DNA of 64,000 nucleotides from NCBI RefSeq assembly GCF_002368395.1, contig NZ_AP018254.1, positions 4,402,001 to 4,466,000 on the forward strand. The letters are read 5' to 3'. This DNA comes from Calothrix sp. NIES-3974. GTDB taxonomy: Bacteria; Cyanobacteriota; Cyanobacteriia; Cyanobacteriales; Nostocaceae. The notes beneath the pieces are model-generated. The model worked only from the letters and a program-made list of their open reading frames with translations. It was not told the origin of the DNA and searched no databases. Numbering within the stretch: the stretch's first letter is position 1; every line of letters starts with the position of its first letter. Of this stretch, positions 26,882 to 35,481 are shown piece after piece. The translations under genes were made by a program, and so were the position numbers.

Positions 26882-29743
26882 ATGTCTGATACTCAATCCT
26901 TGAACGGAAAAAACACGACTTTGCACCCCAAAAATCAAAATTCGATTCGGATTCGCGGTGCTAGGCAGCATAATTTAAAAAACATTGATTTAGAGATACC
27001 CCGCGATCGCTTGATTGTATTTACAGGTGTTTCTGGTAGTGGGAAGTCTTCTTTGGCGTTTGATACAATTTTTGCTGAGGGGCAGCGTCGTTATGTGGAA
27101 TCCCTAAGTGCCTATGCACGACAGTTTTTAGGACAACTGGATAAACCCGATGTGGAAGCAATTGAGGGTTTAAGTCCAGCTATTTCCATTGACCAAAAAT
27201 CCACCTCCCACAACCCTCGCTCCACGGTGGGAACGGTGACGGAAATTTATGATTACCTGCGGTTATTATTTGGACGAGCTGGTCAACCCCATTGTCCCAT
27301 TTGCGATCGCAATATTGCTCCCCAAACCATTGATGAGATGGTGGATCAAATCATGGGACTGAGCGATCGCACTAAGTTCCAAATTCTTGCTCCGGTGGTC
27401 AGGGGAAAGAAGGGAACCCATCAAAAGTTATTATCTGCTTTGGCTGCTCAGGGATTTGTGCGAGTACGGATTAATGGGGAAATCCGGGAATTAGCAGACT
27501 CCATCGAATTAGATAAAAATCATACCCACACCATCGAAGTTGTCATCGACCGGTTGGTGAAAAAAGACTCGATTCAAGAACGTTTATTCGATTCCCTCTC
27601 CACCTGTCTCAAATTATCATCGGGGATTGCCGTTATCGTTTATACTCCTGCCGATGGGGAAACAGAACAGGAAATGGTATTTTCCGAAAACTTTGCCTGT
27701 CCAGAACACGGTGCAGTCATGGAGGAACTCTCCCCCCGGTTATTTTCTTTTAACTCCCCCTACGGTGCTTGTCCCCACTGTCACGGTTTAGGAACATTAC
27801 GACGGTTTTCCCCCGAAGTGATTATCCCTGACCCGGAAGCACCAGTCTATGCTGCGATCGCTCCCTGGTCAGAAAAGGAAAATTCCTACTATCTGGAACT
27901 GCTGTATAGTTTAGGCCAAAGCCACGGCTTTGAACTCCAAACCAAATGGAATCAACTTAGTGACGAACAACGGGATGTCATCCTCAATGGAGAGCAACCA
28001 CAAAAAGGCCAAAAAACTCCCCATTTTTACGGTGTTATCCCCATTTTACAACGTCAGTACGAAGGCGGCTCAGAATTAATTAAACAAAAACTAGAACAAT
28101 ACCTCGTCGATCAACCCTGTCCTGTTTGTCACGGTCAACGTCTCAAACCGGAAGCCCTAGCGGTGCGGATGGGACAATTCCGCATTCTCGATTTAACTGG
28201 TGTCTCCATTCGCGATTGTCGAGAACGGGTGGAGCAACTTCAACTTTCCCCCCGTCAAGCTCAAATTGCCGATTTAGTCCTGCGGGAAATCAAAGCTAGG
28301 TTGCAATTTTTACTCGATGTCGGTCTGGATTATCTCACCCTTGACCGTGCAGCCATGACTCTATCGGGAGGGGAAGCCCAACGAATTCGTTTAGCCACCC
28401 AAATCGGTTCCGGATTAACCGGGGTATTGTATGTATTAGATGAACCCAGTATTGGACTACACCAACGGGATAACGGACGCTTACTAACAACCCTTACGAA
28501 ACTGCGGGATTTAGGTAACACCTTAATTGTGGTTGAACATGACGAAGAAACCATCCGTGCAGCCGATTATGTTGTTGATATCGGTCCAGGTGCAGGAATG
28601 CATGGGGGAAATATCGTTGCCGCAGGGGATTTACAAACTCTGTTGCAGGCGGAAAACTCCCTGACAGGGGCTTATTTAGCCGGACGCAAACAAATCCAAA
28701 CCCCTAGTCAACGCCGTGAAGGTAACGGTTTGAGTTTAACTATAGTCAATGCCCGTCGCAATAACTTAAAAAATATTACCGTCAAAATCCCTCTTGGTAA
28801 ACTAGTCAGCGTCACCGGAGTATCCGGTTCAGGGAAATCCACCCTGATCAACGAATTATTATATCCAGCCCTACAACACCATCTCACCAAAAGAACCCCC
28901 CAACCCAAAGACATCGACGAAGTGAGAGGGTTGAACGCCATCGATAAAGCTATCGTCATTGATCAATCCCCCATTGGGAGAACTCCCCGCTCCAATCCCG
29001 CTACCTACACAGGTGTATTTGATGTCATCCGGGAGGTTTTTTCTAACACCATCGAAGCCAAAGCCAGGGGTTACAAACCGGGACAATTTTCCTTTAATGT
29101 CAAAGGGGGACGTTGTGAAGCCTGTAGTGGTCAGGGTGTGAACGTCATTGAAATGAACTTTTTACCAGATGTATATGTGCAATGTGAAGTCTGCAAAGGT
29201 GCAAGATATAATCGGGAAACATTGCAAGTTAAATACAAAGATAAATCCATTGCCGATGTATTGAATATGACTGTGGAAGAAGCCCTGGACTTTTTCCAAA
29301 ATATTCCCAAGGCGGTGAGTAAATTACAAACCTTGCTGGACGTTGGTTTAGGTTATATCAAAATTGGTCAACCAGCCACCACCCTATCGGGGGGAGAAGC
29401 ACAACGGGTAAAACTTGCGACAGAATTATCCCGACGTGCGACAGGGAAAACCCTGTATTTAATTGACGAACCTACTACTGGGTTATCGTTCTATGACGTA
29501 CATAAATTATTAGATGTATTGCAAAGATTAGTGGATAAAGGTAATTCGGTGTTGCTGATCGAGCATAATTTAGACGTGATTCGCTGTTCCGATTGGGTGA
29601 TTGATTTAGGTCCAGAAGGGGGTGATAAGGGTGGAGAAGTGATTGCGGTGGGGACACCGGAAGAGGTAGCGAAGTCGGAGAATTCCCACACTGGGTATTA
29701 TTTACGTCATGTATTGCAGCAGTATCCTATAAATAATTCGTAA
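26882..29743 (+). CDS. uvrA: Excinuclease ABC subunit A
   Basis: UvrA recognises DNA lesions with UvrB in nucleotide excision repair. The two ABC ATPase modules are complete: the first Walker A GVSGSGKSSLAFDT (about residue 50) and its signature LSGGEAQRIRLATQ, the second GVSGSGKSTLINEL and LSGGEAQRVKLATE. Zinc-binding Cys clusters are seen in CPICDRNI, CPVCHGQRLKPEA, and CEACSGQG ... CEVCKGARYNRETL. The 953-residue length is standard. Downstream, about 260 bp of repeat-rich DNA separates it from the Rpn-type gene. uvrB and uvrC are not in the window. Confidence 0.98.
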   Translation: MSDTQSLNGKNTTLHPKNQNSIRIRGARQHNLKNIDLEIPRDRLIVFTGVSGSGKSSLAFDTIFAEGQRRYVESLSAYARQFLGQLDKPDVEAIEGLSPAISIDQKSTSHNPRSTVGTVTEIYDYLRLLFGRAGQPHCPICDRNIAPQTIDEMVDQIMGLSDRTKFQILAPVVRGKKGTHQKLLSALAAQGFVRVRINGEIRELADSIELDKNHTHTIEVVIDRLVKKDSIQERLFDSLSTCLKLSSGIAVIVYTPADGETEQEMVFSENFACPEHGAVMEELSPRLFSFNSPYGACPHCHGLGTLRRFSPEVIIPDPEAPVYAAIAPWSEKENSYYLELLYSLGQSHGFELQTKWNQLSDEQRDVILNGEQPQKGQKTPHFYGVIPILQRQYEGGSELIKQKLEQYLVDQPCPVCHGQRLKPEALAVRMGQFRILDLTGVSIRDCRERVEQLQLSPRQAQIADLVLREIKARLQFLLDVGLDYLTLDRAAMTLSGGEAQRIRLATQIGSGLTGVLYVLDEPSIGLHQRDNGRLLTTLTKLRDLGNTLIVVEHDEETIRAADYVVDIGPGAGMHGGNIVAAGDLQTLLQAENSLTGAYLAGRKQIQTPSQRREGNGLSLTIVNARRNNLKNITVKIPLGKLVSVTGVSGSGKSTLINELLYPALQHHLTKRTPQPKDIDEVRGLNAIDKAIVIDQSPIGRTPRSNPATYTGVFDVIREVFSNTIEAKARGYKPGQFSFNVKGGRCEACSGQGVNVIEMNFLPDVYVQCEVCKGARYNRETLQVKYKDKSIADVLNMTVEEALDFFQNIPKAVSKLQTLLDVGLGYIKIGQPATTLSGGEAQRVKLATELSRRATGKTLYLIDEPTTGLSFYDVHKLLDVLQRLVDKGNSVLLIEHNLDVIRCSDWVIDLGPEGGDKGGEVIAVGTPEEVAKSENSHTGYYLRHVLQQYPINNS

Positions 29744-29785
29744 TTTGTAATACCCGCTACGCGGGAAGCGAGCTACGTAATAAGT
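29728..29785 (+). repeat. Dispersed repeat (TAATTCGTAATTTGTAAT / CTACGCGGGAAGCGAGC)
   Basis: Directly after uvrA. Related to 12233-12308 and, in its first part, to 60940-60980. The CGCTACGCGGGAAGCGAGCT portion is self-complementary and probably folds. Confidence 0.65.
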
Positions 29786-30004
29786 AAGTCGGCGTAAAAA
29801 AAACCAAACTATATTAAGATAAGTAAGTACGTAGAATTAATCTACTAAGGTTACTTGTATATGGGCGCTCATACATGTAAAAATGCGATCGCGTAGCGAC
29901 TTTTGCAGAGCATCACTTGCTAGAATTTTTGACTTCTCGGACAAACCTACTTGTGTTGAATTGTAAAATAGAAAATTGCATGCAGCCAACCAACACCAAC
30001 CAGC

Positions 30005-30817
30005 GTGAAAACCGATACAATCTTCTACCGCTTATTCCAAAGCTTCCCCAGCATCTTTTTTGAACTGATCAACCAACCCCCCGAAACTGCCAATACCTAC
30101 GAATTTTCCTCCGTTGAAGTCAAACAACTAGCCTTCCGCATCGATGGTGTATTTCTTCCCAAAAACAGCACATCCTCCCCCATCTACTTTGTCGAAGTCC
30201 AATTTCAACCCGATGATAAATTATACTCTCGGCTATTTACGGAAATCTTTCTTTACCTCCATAAAACCCAGCTAACTAACAACTGGCGTGGAGTCATTGT
30301 ATATCCAAGCCGTAACATAGACACAGGTGAAACCGATAGGTATATAGAATTACTCGCATCGGAACGGGTGAGCCGCATCTACCTAGACGAGCTTGAATCT
30401 GCATCCCCATCGATTGCGATCGCAACTGTTAAATTAGTAGTAGAGCCAGAATCCAATATTGTTACTAAAACCAGTGAGTTAATCAATCTTGTCAAACAAC
30501 AAATAGACTCGGAAATAACCCAACGGGAATTTCTCGAACTAATAGAAACCATCATCATCTACAAACTTCCCCAAAAAAGTCGCAAGGAGATAGAGCAAAT
30601 GTTTGGATTTAGCGAGTTAAAACAAACCAAAGTTTACCAAGAAGCCAAAGAAGAAGGTAAATTAGAAGGTAAATTAGAGGGGAAATTAGAGGGGAAATTA
30701 GAAGCAGTTCCTTTCATGTTGAGTTTGGGTGCGACTGTAGAACAAATAGCTGATTCCTTAGATTTAGATATTAATTTAGTGCGGTCTGTTGCAGCGAAAG
30801 TTAATACAGATAAATAA
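30005..30817 (+). CDS. Rpn-family (DUF2887-type) putative nuclease/transposase
   Basis: A 270-residue member of the recombination-promoting nuclease family, which carries a PD-(D/E)XK nuclease core: FRIDGVFLPK followed by IYFVEVQFQPDDKLYSRLF. After the core come a helical segment (ITQREFLELIETIIIYKLP) and a tail containing four tandem GKLE units (about residues 213-231), then a helix (VEQIADSLDLDINLVRSVAA). The GKLE units are encoded by 12-bp direct repeats, a sign of slippage. The start is GTG at 30005. Such genes are abundant and variable in cyanobacterial genomes, and their biological role is unclear. Confidence 0.85.
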   Translation: MKTDTIFYRLFQSFPSIFFELINQPPETANTYEFSSVEVKQLAFRIDGVFLPKNSTSSPIYFVEVQFQPDDKLYSRLFTEIFLYLHKTQLTNNWRGVIVYPSRNIDTGETDRYIELLASERVSRIYLDELESASPSIAIATVKLVVEPESNIVTKTSELINLVKQQIDSEITQREFLELIETIIIYKLPQKSRKEIEQMFGFSELKQTKVYQEAKEEGKLEGKLEGKLEGKLEAVPFMLSLGATVEQIADSLDLDINLVRSVAAKVNTDK

Positions 30818-31153
30818 TTGATTTTGACCCAATAGATATAACTTGGATAGATATATACCAAGAAGATTGAGGGTTTATGAATTATTTAATTTTGCGTCGG
30901 AACCAAACATGTTTTTTTTTGGGTAATACCAATTTAAACCAAGAATGCAACAGATGAATTATGTAGAGACGTAGCATTGCTACGTCTCATATTCTGAATA
31001 TGTTGCAAATGTATTCTAAATCTGTATAAATTAGAAGTATAAATGTTGGGTTACAGTTCGAGGCAAGAGCCTCGTGAAATGCGTTCCCACGCCGAGCATG
31101 GGAACGAGTGATTGGGTTACGCTTCGCTCTACTACAATTTTTTTTATTGACAA
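30818..31153. other. Intergenic region with palindrome and dispersed repeat
   Basis: Contains the perfect palindrome GAGACGTAGC (30966-30975) / GCTACGTCTC (30979-30988) and a CGAGGCAAGAGCCTCGTGAA ... CCCACGCCGAGCATGGGAAC element (31058-31109) related to 45025-45060 and 60670-60742. No gene. Confidence 0.65.
31058..31109 (+). repeat. Dispersed repeat with GAGCATGGGAACGAG end
   Basis: GAGGC...GCCTC and TCCCACGCCGAGCATGGGA are adjacent inverted repeats. Related elements lie at 45025-45060 and 60670-60742. Probably a two-hairpin intergenic repeat. Confidence 0.6.
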
Positions 31154-31495
31154 TTAAGCAACTCCATAGCCTGTATAGGGACGTTTGTAACTTGGGTGCA
31201 GACCGATAATAATATCCTCTTTAGGTATACCCATTTCTGCCAAATCTTTCGCAATATCTGCTTCTGTCATATTTCGCTGAATCCAAACTTTACCATCTTT
31301 AATATCTATGTGGATGAAACAGTTATAAACTCGTTTCAGTCCATCCCAGCCGATCTCGATAAGTTGGTAGTGGTCGTGTTCGGTATCGAAAATCAGCTGA
31401 CACTCTATTTCCGAATCGGATTTATTGCCTTCTGACTTGGCATGGTTATTGAGCAATTGGCGAATTAATGCTCGGTATTTTTCTAGTTTCTCCAT
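31154..31495 (-). CDS. xisI: XisI-like fdxN-element excision controlling factor
   Basis: A 113-residue protein with the XisI signature: MEKLEKYRALIRQLLNNHA, LIFDTEHDHYQLIEIGWD, VYNCFIHIDIKDGKVWIQRN, TEADIAKDLAEMGIPKEDI and IIGLHPSYKRPYTGYGVA. In Anabaena, XisH and XisI control excision of the fdxN element by XisF. Here no fdxN or recombinase gene is nearby, and xisHI-like pairs are widespread in cyanobacteria far from fdxN, so a different, perhaps toxin-antitoxin-like or nuclease-control, role is possible. It begins 13 bp inside the end of the broken xisH, implying coupled translation in the ancestral pair. Confidence 0.93.
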   Translation of the reverse strand: MEKLEKYRALIRQLLNNHAKSEGNKSDSEIECQLIFDTEHDHYQLIEIGWDGLKRVYNCFIHIDIKDGKVWIQRNMTEADIAKDLAEMGIPKEDIIIGLHPSYKRPYTGYGVA

Positions 31496-31972
31496 TCGAT
31501 GACTACCTCCTTAACAGGATCGTAAATGATTAATTTTACTTGGTAAACATTGACGGCTTCTCGAATAAACCTTTCTTGGAAAAGTGATTCAAATGTATTA
31601 ACAGGAACAGCTAGATAAAGTATCCTATCAGCTTCCTTCATTTGCAATGCTAGACGGTAGTTCAAAAATTGACCCAGCGCAGCGTGAAAATCTGTAATTA
31701 CTGAAGCATTAAGGAAACTTTTAATTTCCACGATACAATCGAAACCGTCCACTACGTCGTGCTACTACAGTAATTACTGAAGCATTAAGGAAACTTTTAA
31801 TTTCCACTGCTATTTTACGTCCGGCTTTTTGAGCGGCGATAACTTTTTCTGCAGCAAGATCGATCTCTAGTTTGATACCATCAATTTTAATTTTTAATGG
31901 GTCTGCGGTAATCACCCAATCATCCTTAAGTAGTGCTTGTTTTAATTTAATTTCTGTTGTAAGCATTCTCAT
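31483..31972 (-). pseudogene. xisH: XisH-like protein, disrupted by a 76-bp partial duplication
   Basis: The N-terminal part (TEIKLKQALLKDDWVITADP, AAEKVIAAQKAGRKIAVEI) reads from about 31972 through KSFLNASVIT and then runs into unrelated sequence. The same KSFLNASVIT codons occur again and continue into DFHAALGQFLNYRLALQM and VYQVKLIIYDPVKEVVIEW, completing the family pattern. A 38-bp direct repeat (31694-31731 and 31770-31807) with 38 bp of extra DNA between shifts the frame, because the 76-bp offset is not a multiple of three. Removing one repeat plus the spacer would restore a typical protein of about 138 residues. The intact xisI overlaps the end. Confidence 0.88.
31694..31807. repeat. 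38-bp direct repeat within xisH, 76-bp offset
   Basis: Copies at 31694-31731 and 31770-31807 begin GTAATTACTGAAGCATTAAG and end TTTTAATTTCCAC, with no mismatches that I can see. The 38-bp spacer contains CTACGTCGTGCTACTAC. The arrangement could be reversed by recombination between the copies. Confidence 0.9.
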
Positions 31973-32186
31973 CGTAATTGTTAATGTCGATTGCGATCGC
32001 CCAATTTTTACCCATCTTGCGATTTGAGGTTTTTGATTTATTTCCAGATGATGCAGCCAATTTAACCGTAAAAATACCATACCTAGCATTGTAAAAAATT
32101 ATCCTCTAGACGACCCGACAGATCATCTCTTGTCGTCAAAATTCTGCTACCATCAAATACATCCCATACCTTACGCAAATATACTT

Positions 32187-32624
32187 ATGTCAGATACACC
32201 CGAACCCATCCCCACCCCGGAACATATCTGGATTATTACTGAAGAAGTGGTGGAAACATCGACTACAAAGCAAAAAGAAGTTGTCACCCGTGATGGTTCC
32301 AGAAGTGGTGGTGATACGGGGGGAAGATTGGGAGGAAAGACAACCCAAGAGGAAATCATCATTCAACAACAACAAGGTCAGTTGGTGATTACCCGACGCA
32401 AGGTGGAGGTGACAAAACTAAAGCAGGAAATGCGGGGATTTCTGCAAGCAATGCGGGAAATGTTGGATGAAGCGGAAGCTCCGAACGCTAAAATCCAGTT
32501 GGATGAGGTGGAGTTATCTGTGGAAGTGAATGGGGAAGGACAAATTAGTTTATTTGGTTTCGGTGGTGGAAAAGCCGGTGGAAAGGGTGCGATGACATTT
32601 AAATTTAAACGACAAAATCGGTAG
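32187..32624 (+). CDS. Conserved hypothetical protein, possibly an effector-associated (trypco/Pepco-like) small domain
   Basis: 145 residues from the ATG at 32187; a TTG at 32130 would add 19 unlikely residues. Visible features are an N-terminal strand EHIWIITEEVVETSTT, a Gly-rich stretch (GGDTGGRLGGKTTQE), a helix (VTKLKQEMRGFLQAMREML) and a C-terminal beta/Gly region (ELSVEVNGEGQISLFGFGGG, GGKGAMTFKFKR). The last part recalls the small constant domains found beside peptidases and effector-associated systems, but no such partner is adjacent. Its stop TAG is the first triplet of a TAGAGACGACCC palindrome. It is 183 bp upstream of a histidine kinase gene on the same strand. Confidence 0.65.
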   Translation: MSDTPEPIPTPEHIWIITEEVVETSTTKQKEVVTRDGSRSGGDTGGRLGGKTTQEEIIIQQQQGQLVITRRKVEVTKLKQEMRGFLQAMREMLDEAEAPNAKIQLDEVELSVEVNGEGQISLFGFGGGKAGGKGAMTFKFKRQNR

Positions 32625-32647
32625 AGACGACCCATCGGGTCGTCTCC
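32621..32647. repeat. TAGAGACGACCC palindrome at the end of the 32187 gene
   Basis: GGAGACGACCC and its complement (GAGACGACCCATCGGGTCGTCTC, 32624-32646) form an almost perfect palindrome. The TAG at 32622-32624 is the stop codon of the preceding gene. Confidence 0.85.
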
Positions 32648-32807
32648 AAATCATACGGTTCATCCCAAAATCATACTAAAGTTGCATGAGTACCCCCTCT
32701 CCGGAAATATACTAAAGATGGATAGATTCGGTTGATGAAATTTTTAAATTTCTGGTTTGAACCGATATACCCCATTCGCTTGATAATTAACTTTTTAGAG
32801 AGTCACC

Positions 32808-33893
32808 GTGGTTGAAGAACTCTATACACCCGAACAACTTGCACAAATGCATGACTCGCTATGGCAATGTGTTTTGCAGTTTGCAAATCTCTCAGCTGCA
32901 CAGGAACGGAACCGTATTGCTAGGGATTTACATGATTCTGTTGGTCATGCGTTAACTGCCTTGAATTTTCAGTTACAAACCGCGATTAAACTTTACAAAC
33001 CCGACCCCAATCAAGCAGAGGAGTTTTTAACGGAAGCACAACGACTGGTTAAACTAGCGACCCAGGAAGTCCGTCAATCGGTTCAAGCTTTACGTAGCGA
33101 TACCCTAGAAACCCAACCCTTGGAAACCTTAATTCAATCCTTGGTTGATGATTTACGTAGTACTACCGGAATTATGCCAACGGTGAATTTGGATGTGCAG
33201 GTATCACCTCCGTCCCATCTGGTTATGCCAGTTTACCGGATTATCCAGGAGGCATTAAATAATATACGTAAATATGCTCAAGCTAGTGAGGTGACAATTG
33301 AACTCTGTGCTAATGCCGCGGAAATACAATTCCAAATTTGTGATAATGGTCGTGGTTTTGACCCCCATAGTGTTGCTGGTGGCTATGGGTTAAAGGGGAT
33401 GCACGAACGGGTCGCGGTGTTGAAGGGGTTATTGTTGGTGGAATCTAGTCCTGGTGATGGTTGTCAAATTCATGTTTGGCTACCGACCCATATTTCCACA
33501 CCTGCGATCGCTATGGGTACTAAACTTTGTGATAGTGCAAAGGCTAATTTGAGCAAATCGGAACTCAATCACCCCGTGGGGAATATCTCAAATATCTCGA
33601 TGTCCCCACCCCATCTCGATATAGTCAGTGATTCGCCATCTTCGTCAATTTCTGAGGAATATTCTACAGGAGTTGCTGCCAGAACACAAACATCACGACC
33701 AGATTTATCATTGTTAATGTCGGAGATTAATCTGGACTTTTCCCGGCTTTTAGAGACTTCCCAGGAAGCTAACCAAACTGGGTACAAACACGAACATCAA
33801 CAAATGGATGTACAGCCATTCCACCAATCACCAACAGCAAGCAATGTCAAAATCGGTGAATGGCAACCTTTGGATTTAAATGTTTCTGCTTGA
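32808..33893 (+). CDS. NarL/DesK-type sensor histidine kinase (cytoplasmic, no input domain)
   Basis: 361 residues starting at GTG 32808. The HisKA_3 dimerisation domain contains ERNRIARDLHDSVGHAL, with H42 as the predicted phospho-acceptor. The HATPase domain has RIIQEALNNIRKYAQA (N box), ICDNGRGFD (G1) and GYGLKGMHERV (G2). There is no sensor or membrane segment, so input must come from a partner protein. After about residue 225 comes a 135-residue Ser/Pro/Asn-rich tail of unknown function. It is the first gene of a set with a His-less dimerisation-domain protein (34142) and a LuxR-type regulator (34822), its likely phosphotransfer partner. Confidence 0.92.
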   Translation: MVEELYTPEQLAQMHDSLWQCVLQFANLSAAQERNRIARDLHDSVGHALTALNFQLQTAIKLYKPDPNQAEEFLTEAQRLVKLATQEVRQSVQALRSDTLETQPLETLIQSLVDDLRSTTGIMPTVNLDVQVSPPSHLVMPVYRIIQEALNNIRKYAQASEVTIELCANAAEIQFQICDNGRGFDPHSVAGGYGLKGMHERVAVLKGLLLVESSPGDGCQIHVWLPTHISTPAIAMGTKLCDSAKANLSKSELNHPVGNISNISMSPPHLDIVSDSPSSSISEEYSTGVAARTQTSRPDLSLLMSEINLDFSRLLETSQEANQTGYKHEHQQMDVQPFHQSPTASNVKIGEWQPLDLNVSA

Positions 33894-34141
33894 GCCAAGT
33901 CAACAAAATGGTTGACAAATACTCCAACTATTTGTTTCCACCTTTTGGCTAGTGGTCAAACCCCATCTCGAACTAAAGTTGGAAAATTGTCTTTAACCCT
34001 AGAAATACCCAAAAAAGGGCGGTATTAATATAGGAAGGTGATCGAGTAATCAAAATGTTAATCTTAAGTCGCGTAAGTAACATTTGAACTGATAGATTCA
34101 CTAAATTGTCGTTTTTAGCTTGATTGGGTAGGGGGATTAAG

Positions 34142-34561
34142 ATGATGATGGTCGCTGTTCTGCTTGTAATTATGCTTTTGGCTATATTCATGCCAATGTT
34201 AACCATGAATGATATCCCCGTTTCCAAGTCAGATTGTCATCACCACAAAAGAGCAAAATTCATACCACAGCAAGCTTCTGATGTGTCTGACGTGACTTTA
34301 TCCAACTTCCAGCGTGATTTAACAGTGATGTGTGAAAAAAACGAGAATTTAGTCGATATCTATAATGAACTTGGTCAGTCCATCGCAGCTTTAAATATTC
34401 AATTACAAGTAGCACAAAAGTTGTGGCAAACTAACCCTAACCAAGCGAAGGAATCGGTCAGTGAAGCTTACCACCTGAGTGGGGTGATTATGCGGGAAGT
34501 TCGCGAAACTGTTCGCAGTCTCAGCGCAGACCATCGTCTGTCTGTAGGAAGTAGGGATTAG
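34142..34561 (+). CDS. Small membrane protein with a kinase-like dimerisation domain lacking the phospho-acceptor His
   Basis: 139 residues from the ATG at 34142 (preceded by a good GGGGGA ribosome site). It has a membrane anchor (MMMVAVLLVIMLLAIFMPML), a His-containing linker (CHHHKR), then a helical region: DIYNELGQSIAALNIQLQVA followed by NPNQAKESVSEAYHLS and MREVRETVRSLSAD. This aligns throughout with the DHp domain of the neighbouring kinase (DLHDSVGHALTALNFQLQTA, DPNQAEEFLTEAQRL, QEVRQSVQALRSD), but Tyr74 stands where the kinase has His42. No ATPase domain follows. It could be a membrane tether or inhibitory dimerisation partner of the kinase, or a degraded kinase whose end was cut by the TAGAGACGACCC repeat that forms its stop codon. 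Confidence 0.75.
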   Translation: MMMVAVLLVIMLLAIFMPMLTMNDIPVSKSDCHHHKRAKFIPQQASDVSDVTLSNFQRDLTVMCEKNENLVDIYNELGQSIAALNIQLQVAQKLWQTNPNQAKESVSEAYHLSGVIMREVRETVRSLSADHRLSVGSRD

Positions 34562-34583
34562 AGACGACCCGTCGGGTCGTCTA
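34559..34583. repeat. TAGAGACGACCC palindrome at the end of the 34142 gene
   Basis: TAGAGACGACCC and GGGTCGTCTA flank a GTC centre, the cleanest single copy in the window. The TAG at 34559-34561 is the stop codon of the preceding gene. Confidence 0.9.
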
Positions 34584-34821
34584 GTAGGGAAAAAATTAAA
34601 ATGCTATAGATTTAATTAGATTTTCTCCATTGAAATTATTGAGTTTTCCGTTCAAACATTAATTTATTTTTATTTTTATTAATATGTGACAAAAATCATA
34701 CTTACAGCAGTATTCCAAAATGCAGGATACAGGAAACTGTCGTGAAAACTGTTTCTGACAAGCTTTGAAAATTTAAATGACCTGTCTCCTAATAACCGTA
34801 TTTTCCCCAAAAGGTGTGCTG

Positions 34822-35481
34822 ATGATTCGCTTATTATTAGTTGATGACCAAAGCCTTGTCCGTCAAGGTTTAAAAGCAATGTTGAGTTTGGAAGAAGATT
34901 TAGAAATTGTCGGGACTGCGGAAAACGGGGAGGAAGCGATTTCTCTGGTGGAAACATTGCAACCCGATGTGATTTTGATGGATGTGCGAATGCCAGTGAT
35001 GAACGGGGCAACGGCTACTAAAATTATATGCGATCGCTATCCCCAAATCAAAATTTTAGTCCTCAGTACCTACGATGATGATAAGGATGTTACGGATGCA
35101 ATTCGTGCGGGTGCGAAGGGATATTTACTTAAGGATATGCCTTCGGAGGAGCTAGTAAATGCAATTCGTGCTGTCAATCATGGTTATGCGCAACTTGCAC
35201 CGGGATTATTGGAAAGGGTAATCAATCAGCAAGTCCCAGCGACACCAAAAAGGGAATTTCCATCCCAACTTCCCCCTGGTTTTGCGGAATTAACTCCCCG
35301 GGAATTGGAAATAGCTAAATTGGTAGCGGTTGGTTCGACAAATCAGGAAATCGCCGACCAGTTATATATTAGTCAAAGTACGGTGAAAACCCACATTAAT
35401 AGTATTTTTAATCGTTTAAATATTAAAAATCGCGCTCAATTGGCGATTTATGCTAATTCTGTTTTCGGTAGTCAGAATTAG
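34822..35481 (+). CDS. NarL/LuxR-family response regulator
   Basis: 219 residues from the ATG at 34822 (MIRLLLVDDQSLVRQGL); a longer frame from 34777 adds residues without similarity. The receiver domain has the acidic pair in LVDDQ, the phospho-acceptor Asp in VILMDVRMPVMNG and Lys in GYLLKDMP. The C-terminal HTH is classic LuxR type: LTPRELEIAKLVAVGSTNQE and QLYISQSTVKTHINSIFNRL. It is the likely output of the kinase at 32808. It ends convergently with a 4-bp overlap with the asparagine-synthetase-like gene. Targets are unknown. Confidence 0.94.
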   Translation: MIRLLLVDDQSLVRQGLKAMLSLEEDLEIVGTAENGEEAISLVETLQPDVILMDVRMPVMNGATATKIICDRYPQIKILVLSTYDDDKDVTDAIRAGAKGYLLKDMPSEELVNAIRAVNHGYAQLAPGLLERVINQQVPATPKREFPSQLPPGFAELTPRELEIAKLVAVGSTNQEIADQLYISQSTVKTHINSIFNRLNIKNRAQLAIYANSVFGSQN

